DNA from: Acidobacteriota bacterium
GTDB lineage: Bacteria; Acidobacteriota; Vicinamibacteria; Vicinamibacterales; SCN-69-37
DNA length: 10,969 nt
Assembly (NCBI GenBank): GCA_021824055.1
Contig: JAKALV010000094.1
Coordinates: 1 to 10,969, forward strand
Direction: 5' to 3'
Shown here piece by piece: positions 7,424 to 10,969 of this stretch (the stretch's first letter is position 1; each line of letters starts with the position of its first letter). The notes beneath the pieces were generated by a model. The model ran no database searches, had not been told where the DNA came from, and saw only the letters and a list, made by a program, of their open reading frames with translations. The position numbers were made by a program, and so were the translations under genes.

Positions 7424-8112
7424 ACCGCGTTCCAGGCCGCGTTCCAGTCTGACAAGTCCGGCACGACCACGTCCGCGCCCGTCGCGCCCAGCGCGTCCAC
7501 GCTGAAGGGGCCCGTGGCCACGGCAATGGCGCGCGCGCCGTGCGCCTGCGCGCAGTCCACATCGGCCGGCGTGTCGCCGATGATGACGACATCGCACGGA
7601 GCGAACGTTCCCGCGCCGGCGCGGGCGGCCGCGTCGATCGCGACGGGCACCAGATCACGCCGGTCGGCGTGATGGTCGCCGAACGCGCCAAACTGAAACC
7701 GCCGCCACAAGTCGAAATGCCCGAGCTTGATCTCGGCCCCGCGCCTGAAATTGCCGGTCAGCAATCCCACCGCGACGTGACCGCCGGCCTCGAGCACGGC
7801 CAGCGCGTCGAGCGCCGCGCTCACACCGGGGAGCACGCACTTGGGGTGCGGCGAGTCGCGCCGGACCTCTGCGGCGAGGTGGACACAGTACCGTTCACGC
7901 ACGGCATCGAGCGCGGCCTCGCTCATCTCGGCGCCGATGTGCTGCAGCGCGTCGGTGATGATCGCGCGGTCGGTCCGGCCCGCGAACGCCACGCCCTCGA
8001 GCGGATGCGGAACGCGGCACACGTCGGCCAGCGCCTGATCCAGCGCGCGAACCCCGGCGCGCCCGGTCAGCACGAGCGTGCCATCGATATCAAACAGCAC
8101 GAGGATCTTCAT
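7399..8112 (-). CDS. HAD-superfamily hydrolase, phosphoglycolate-phosphatase-like
   Basis: This 237-residue cytoplasmic phosphatase of HAD subfamily IA has all four catalytic motifs. They are FDIDGT (nucleophile Asp8, acid/base Asp10), LLTGN (Thr119), IKLG (Lys129), and IGDTPADV (Asp180 and Asp184, which bind Mg). Residues 15-90 form a helical cap of the Gph type. The sequence resembles phosphoglycolate phosphatases, but HAD substrates cannot be read from motifs, so 2-phosphoglycolate or another small phosphoester is only a guess. I chose the ATG at 8110-8112 (MKILVLFDIDG), which places the nucleophile at the usual distance from the N-terminus. The ATG at 8122-8124, four codons earlier, is almost as good. 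It is divergent from sodC with 48 bp between starts. Confidence 0.9.
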   Translation of the reverse strand: MKILVLFDIDGTLVLTGRAGVRALDQALADVCRVPHPLEGVAFAGRTDRAIITDALQHIGAEMSEAALDAVRERYCVHLAAEVRRDSPHPKCVLPGVSAALDALAVLEAGGHVAVGLLTGNFRRGAEIKLGHFDLWRRFQFGAFGDHHADRRDLVPVAIDAAARAGAGTFAPCDVVIIGDTPADVDCAQAHGARAIAVATGPFSVDALGATGADVVVPDLSDWNAAWNAVYPFKPTQ

Positions 8113-8132
8113 GTTTCGGCTCATCACCAGAG

Positions 8133-8156
8133 TACAATCCCGGACATCCCGGGAGG
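8133..8156 (+). promoter_or_regulatory. sodC -10 box, dyad over the start site, and Shine-Dalgarno
   Basis: TACAAT (8133-8138) is a good -10 hexamer; the -35 position, inside the HAD gene, is poor, which suggests an activator or an alternative sigma factor. A perfect dyad TCCCGG (8138-8143) / CCGGGA (8149-8154) covers the expected transcription start near 8145. The Shine-Dalgarno GGGAGG is at 8151-8156, with five bases to the ATG. Confidence 0.55.
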
Positions 8157-8160
8157 TTCC

Positions 8161-8742
8161 ATGTCTCGCATCACCCACGTCGTCCTTGCCGGCGCATTGG
8201 TCTTTTCATCCGCCGCCGCGCTCGCCGCGCACCAGGCGGCGGCCCCGCTCACCGCGAAAGCCACGCTCGGCGGCGACCGCATCTTCGGCACCGTCACGAT
8301 GCGGGAAGTCCCGGTGGGCACCGGCGCGAGCGACGCCCAATTCCCGACCGGCAGCATGGCGGTCGAAATCACGGTCAACGTCAACGGCCTCAAGCCCGGC
8401 ACCCACGGCATTCATCTGCACGCCATCGGCCGGTGCGAAGCGCCCGGATTCACGTCGGCCGGCGGCCATTTCGATCCGGGTCCGAACGGCATGACCGACC
8501 CGGACATGAATCATCCGTACCACATGGGCGACCTCCCGAACCTCGTGGTCGGCGCGAACGGCACGGCCACCTGGAAGGCCACAACCACGCGCATCACCCT
8601 CGGACCGGGCCCGTTGTCGGTGTTTGACGCGGACGGCACGGCGATCGTGATTCACGCGAATCCCGATCAGGGCGTCACCGGCGAAGCGAAATCCGGTCTG
8701 AGCGGCGGACCGAGAGTGGCCTGCGGCGTCCTCATGAAGTAA
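8161..8742 (+). CDS. sodC: Cu/Zn superoxide dismutase, exported
   Basis: This 193-residue enzyme converts superoxide to oxygen and hydrogen peroxide in the periplasm or outside the cell. A signal peptide (residues 1 to about 23, hydrophobic 7-21, ending ALA-A) precedes the beta-barrel. The copper ligands are present in HLH (His85, His87), GGHFDP (His103) and VIH (His165). The zinc site is supplied by the bridging His103, one or both of His118/His121 and Asp124 in HPYHMGDLPNL. Cys92 (GRCEAPGF) and Cys188 (RVACGV) form the expected disulfide, and Arg185 is the active-site arginine. GGPRVACGV closes the protein as in bacterial SodC. The start is fixed by the signal peptide and by GGGAGG at 8151-8156; the longer open frame upstream is not coding. 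The stop overlaps the convergent ABC-like gene by 11 bp. Confidence 0.95.
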   Translation: MSRITHVVLAGALVFSSAAALAAHQAAAPLTAKATLGGDRIFGTVTMREVPVGTGASDAQFPTGSMAVEITVNVNGLKPGTHGIHLHAIGRCEAPGFTSAGGHFDPGPNGMTDPDMNHPYHMGDLPNLVVGANGTATWKATTTRITLGPGPLSVFDADGTAIVIHANPDQGVTGEAKSGLSGGPRVACGVLMK

Positions 8743-9448
8743 ACCAGCGCCGCCAGAATCCGCCGGCCGGGCGCACGTCACCGGTCGACGGATTCAGGCG
8801 GAGCGCGCGTCCCCCGCTGGCGCGCGCGAACGCCGCGTCCTCGCTGATCGCGAACCACGCCAGTCCGCGCGTGTCGCTCAGCGTGCGCAGCGTGTCGCCG
8901 AACGCGGCCCCGCCATCGCCCAGCGTGGCCGTCGGATGCTCGAGCAACAGCACGTCCGGATCCGTGGCGATCGCGCGCGCCAGATGCGCCCGCATCCGCT
9001 CGCCCGGCGTCATCGTGCCCGCCGGCGCGTCGAGCCGCGATGCGTCCAACCCGGCGTCGGCGGCCATGCGCGCCACCGCCGCCCGCACGTCCGGGGCCAT
9101 CGGATCGATCGACAGCGTGAGGGGCAGCGCCAGGTTCTCGGCGATGGTGGATTGCTCGAGCAGCACCGCGCGATTGGAGACGAGGCCGAACCGGTCGAGC
9201 GACGCGAGCCAGGCCGTATCGGTCTCGATCTGATCGGTGGCGCGGCCGAACACTTCCACGCGGCCCGATTCCGGCAGCGCGGCGCCGGTCAGGATGTGCA
9301 TGAACATCTCGGCGGCCAGCGCGTCGAGTCCGGACAGCACCACGCGGTCGCCGGGCGCGAATTGAAATTGCGCCACGCGCAGCGGCATCGGCCCGCCGAA
9401 CGGCTTGATGACACCGGTCAGGGCGAACAACGGCGACGCCGGCGTCAT
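8732..9448 (-). CDS. Degenerate ABC-type ATPase domain protein (probable pseudo-ATPase)
   Basis: This 238-residue protein has the layout of an ABC transporter nucleotide-binding subunit of the MlaF/LolD kind but lacks the catalytic residues. At the Walker A position, SGLDALAAE (39-47) has Ala and Glu where Lys and Ser/Thr should be. The Q-loop glutamine is Asn92 (VSN, before AVLLEQSTIAENLALPL). The signature is TPGER (147-151) in place of LSGGQ. Walker B reads LLLEHP (167-172), with Glu170 for the Mg-binding Asp and His171 for the catalytic Glu. The H-switch histidine is Glu203 (ISED). The frame is intact and its domain order is normal, so it is a maintained protein and not decay debris. No permease gene adjoins it. 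Its ATG overlaps the PHP stop (ATGA at 9445-9448), so translation is coupled. A binding or scaffold role is inferred. Confidence 0.85.
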   Translation of the reverse strand: MTPASPLFALTGVIKPFGGPMPLRVAQFQFAPGDRVVLSGLDALAAEMFMHILTGAALPESGRVEVFGRATDQIETDTAWLASLDRFGLVSNRAVLLEQSTIAENLALPLTLSIDPMAPDVRAAVARMAADAGLDASRLDAPAGTMTPGERMRAHLARAIATDPDVLLLEHPTATLGDGGAAFGDTLRTLSDTRGLAWFAISEDAAFARASGGRALRLNPSTGDVRPAGGFWRRWFTS

Positions 9449-10269
9449 GGGCGCAGGCGTTCGGCGAACCGCGCGAAGTCCTCCGCCGGCAGCGTCACAC
9501 GCCCCACCGAGTTGACGCGTCCGCTGTCGCGGCCGTGAAAGTCGGATCCACCGGTGACGATCAGCCCCAGTCGCCCGGCGCGCTGGCGGTAGTGCGTCAC
9601 GGCGTTGAAGTCATGATCGGGATGAAACACCTCGATGGCGTCGAGGCCGGCCTCGGCGAGCGGTTCGATCATCGCGTCGCGCTTCAACTTCACCGGATGG
9701 GCAATGGACGCCAGCCCGCCGGCCTCGTGCACGAGCGACACGACCTCGGCCGGCGAGGCGCCCACGCGCGCGATGAATGCCGGCCGGCCCCGGCCGAGGA
9801 ACTTCTCGAACGCCTCGCTCATGCCGGCCACATGCCCGGCGCGCACCAGCGCGGCGGCGAGCAACGGCCGGCCCAGCGCCTTGCCCCCGCCGCGACTGTG
9901 CGCCGCCAGTTCCACCGACAGATCCACGGGCACGCCGAGCGCCGCCAGCCGCGCGTTCATCTCGTCGAGACGCCGTCGCCGGTCGGCGCGCTGCGTCTCG
10001 AGAAACGCCACCAGCCCCGCGTGGGCCGCGTCGAATCCGTACCCCAGCATGTGCACGTCTTCGTCGCCGGCCACCGCGGTGATCTCGATGCCGGGAACCA
10101 CGCGGATGCCGTGCGCGCCGGCCAGGCGCGTGACCGCCTCGATCGCGTCCGTCGTGTCGTGATCGGTGACGGCGCAAATCGTAATGCCCGCGTCGATCAG
10201 CTCGCGCACCAGCGCCTCGGGCGTGGCCCGGCCGTCCGACGCGGTCGTGTGCAGGTGAAGGTCGATCAC
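9445..10269 (-). CDS. PHP-domain phosphoesterase, TrpH/YciV (RNase AM) type
   Basis: This 274-residue metal-dependent phosphoesterase belongs to the PHP family. Close relatives hydrolyse 3',5'-nucleotide bisphosphates such as pAp, or act as 5'-3' exoribonucleases on short RNAs. Metal-ligand motifs are complete: DLHLHTTASDG (His5, His7, Asp12), VTDHDT (Asp36, His37), PGIEIT (Glu62), HMLGY (His73), IAHPVK (His191) and GGSDFHG (Asp243, His245). An insert around residues 95-165 contains a conserved-looking GRPLLAAALV. The start is a GTG at 10267-10269 that overlaps the upstream stop as GTGA; the longer open frame upstream, rich in Arg and Ala, is the shadow of the ferritin-fusion gene. Overlaps on both ends place it in the middle of a three-gene operon. 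The substrate cannot be settled by sequence alone. Confidence 0.92.
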   Translation of the reverse strand: MIDLHLHTTASDGRATPEALVRELIDAGITICAVTDHDTTDAIEAVTRLAGAHGIRVVPGIEITAVAGDEDVHMLGYGFDAAHAGLVAFLETQRADRRRRLDEMNARLAALGVPVDLSVELAAHSRGGGKALGRPLLAAALVRAGHVAGMSEAFEKFLGRGRPAFIARVGASPAEVVSLVHEAGGLASIAHPVKLKRDAMIEPLAEAGLDAIEVFHPDHDFNAVTHYRQRAGRLGLIVTGGSDFHGRDSGRVNSVGRVTLPAEDFARFAERLRP

Positions 10270-10969
10270 GCGGGACGCCGGCGGCGGCTCGGCGCCGGGC
10301 GCTTGCCCGCCGCCGCGGACGCGCGGCGCTGCCGCGCGACCAGGTGCCGGTACTCGCGCAGCAGCAGGTCCAGATGCTCGCGCTCCTCGTCGGCGAACTC
10401 GAGAAAGATCCGCTTGCCTTCGGATTCCTCGAATCGTTCGCCGTATTTCTTGAAAAACGCGTGCGACCCACGCTCGCACCGGATCCCGATCAGCAGCGCC
10501 TTGCCCTCGTCGACGCCGTCGCCCAGCTCCGACGTGCCTTCGGCGAACAGCCCGTTGGCGGCCCCTTTGAAAAACAGAAACGTCGGCTGCGACTCGAGCG
10601 TCGGCTGCTGATGCAGCAGTTCCTCGTACCGGCGCTCGAGCTTGCGCAGATGCTCCACCTCTTCACCGGCGAGCCGCTGGAAGATGCGGCGCCCCGGGCC
10701 GTCGCGCGTGACGCGCGCGGCGCGGGTGTAGAACTCGCGGCCGCTGCGCTCGGTGGCGATCGCGATCCGGATCGCGTCGCGCGCGAACAGCAGTTCGGCC
10801 GGCGCCAGCGCGGGCGGCTTCACGCCCTGCTCGCACCACCGGCACGTGCCGTACACCTGCAGCATCGACTGGCGCACGGTGAACTCGCGCGCCGAGGCCA
10901 CCTCTTCGATCAGCGCCTCGATGTCCGAACTCAGGAATTCAAACGATTGATGACAGGTCTTGCAGATGA
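10266..10969 (-). CDS. Fur/PerR-family regulator fused to rubrerythrin-like di-iron domain (5' end beyond window)
   Basis: The frame is open to the right edge, so the gene starts outside the window. The visible N-terminal part, ICKTCHQSFEF followed by SDIEALIEEV and LQVYGTCRWC, is the dimerisation end of a Fur-family repressor. Its two CxxC pairs (codons at 10962-10964 and 10953-10955, and at 10842-10844 and 10833-10835) form the structural zinc site. A short linker with PPALAP leads to a four-helix ferritin-like domain. Counting from the GTG at 10901, its di-iron ligands are Glu51, Glu81-x-x-His84, Glu143 and Glu173-x-x-His176, the rubrerythrin arrangement. No rubredoxin domain follows; the tail is Arg/Lys-rich, perhaps for nucleic acid contact. 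The histidine usual before the GF motif of the Fur C-domain is Arg here. Sensing of iron or peroxide coupled to DNA binding is inferred. The DNA-binding helix domain is off-window. Confidence 0.85.
   Translation of the reverse strand, partial: ICKTCHQSFEFLSSDIEALIEEVASAREFTVRQSMLQVYGTCRWCEQGVKPPALAPAELLFARDAIRIAIATERSGREFYTRAARVTRDGPGRRIFQRLAGEEVEHLRKLERRYEELLHQQPTLESQPTFLFFKGAANGLFAEGTSELGDGVDEGKALLIGIRCERGSHAFFKKYGERFEESEGKRIFLEFADEEREHLDLLLREYRHLVARQRRASAAAGKRPAPSRRRRPA

Noticed and set aside
7540..8160. Upstream in-frame extension of sodC to 7540
   Set aside because: It lies antisense to the HAD phosphatase, whose catalytic motifs are complete, and would bury the SodC signal peptide.
10270..10479. 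Upstream extension of the PHP gene to 10479
   Set aside because: The added 70 residues are Arg/Ala/Pro-rich and overlap the ferritin-fusion gene; the GTG at 10269 starts exactly at the PHP domain and gives a GTGA coupling.
1..10969. CRISPR array, insertion sequence or integrase-linked attachment site at the tRNA
   Set aside because: No regularly spaced long repeats, transposase or integrase frame, or direct repeat of the tRNA 3' end was seen in the window.

Overview
This is a high-GC, gene-dense bacterial chromosomal window with no mobile element, CRISPR array or rRNA. GC-rich codons, GTG starts, overlapping gene ends and the style of the small cold-shock protein fit an Acidobacteriota-like soil or sediment organism (class Vicinamibacteria is my best guess). 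No marker gene in the window proves this.

Layout. Positions 1-5829 hold a minus-strand operon. It runs from an exported helical protein of unknown function (4444-5829), through an AddB-type PD-(D/E)XK nuclease (1430-4441), to an AddA/UvrD-type helicase cut by the left edge (1-1449). AddA and AddB form the helicase-nuclease that processes double-strand DNA ends for RecA. Positions 5830-6059 are a 230-bp divergent control region with four TGTGGA-type 11-mers in exact 11-bp register beside a T-tract and palindromes. A small unknown protein (6060-6266) follows. Next come tRNA-Ala(GGC) on the minus strand (6340-6415) and, divergent from it, a 67-aa cold-shock-domain protein with a good sigma70-type promoter and a strong terminator hairpin.

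Positions 6803-8742 carry a membrane-anchored YdcF/DUF218 protein, a convergent HAD phosphatase, and a secreted Cu/Zn superoxide dismutase (SodC) divergent from the HAD gene. The sodC start region has a dyad over its -10/start site.

Positions 8732-10969 are the most unusual part: a minus-strand three-gene operon joined by 4-base stop/start overlaps. Its first gene, cut by the right edge, encodes the zinc-binding end of a Fur/PerR-family regulator fused in frame to a complete rubrerythrin-type di-iron domain. It is followed by a PHP-domain phosphoesterase (TrpH/YciV type) and then an ABC-type ATPase in which the Walker A, Walker B, Q-loop and H-switch residues are all replaced. The Fur-ferritin fusion and the convergent sodC suggest a peroxide/iron response neighbourhood. 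That link is inference.
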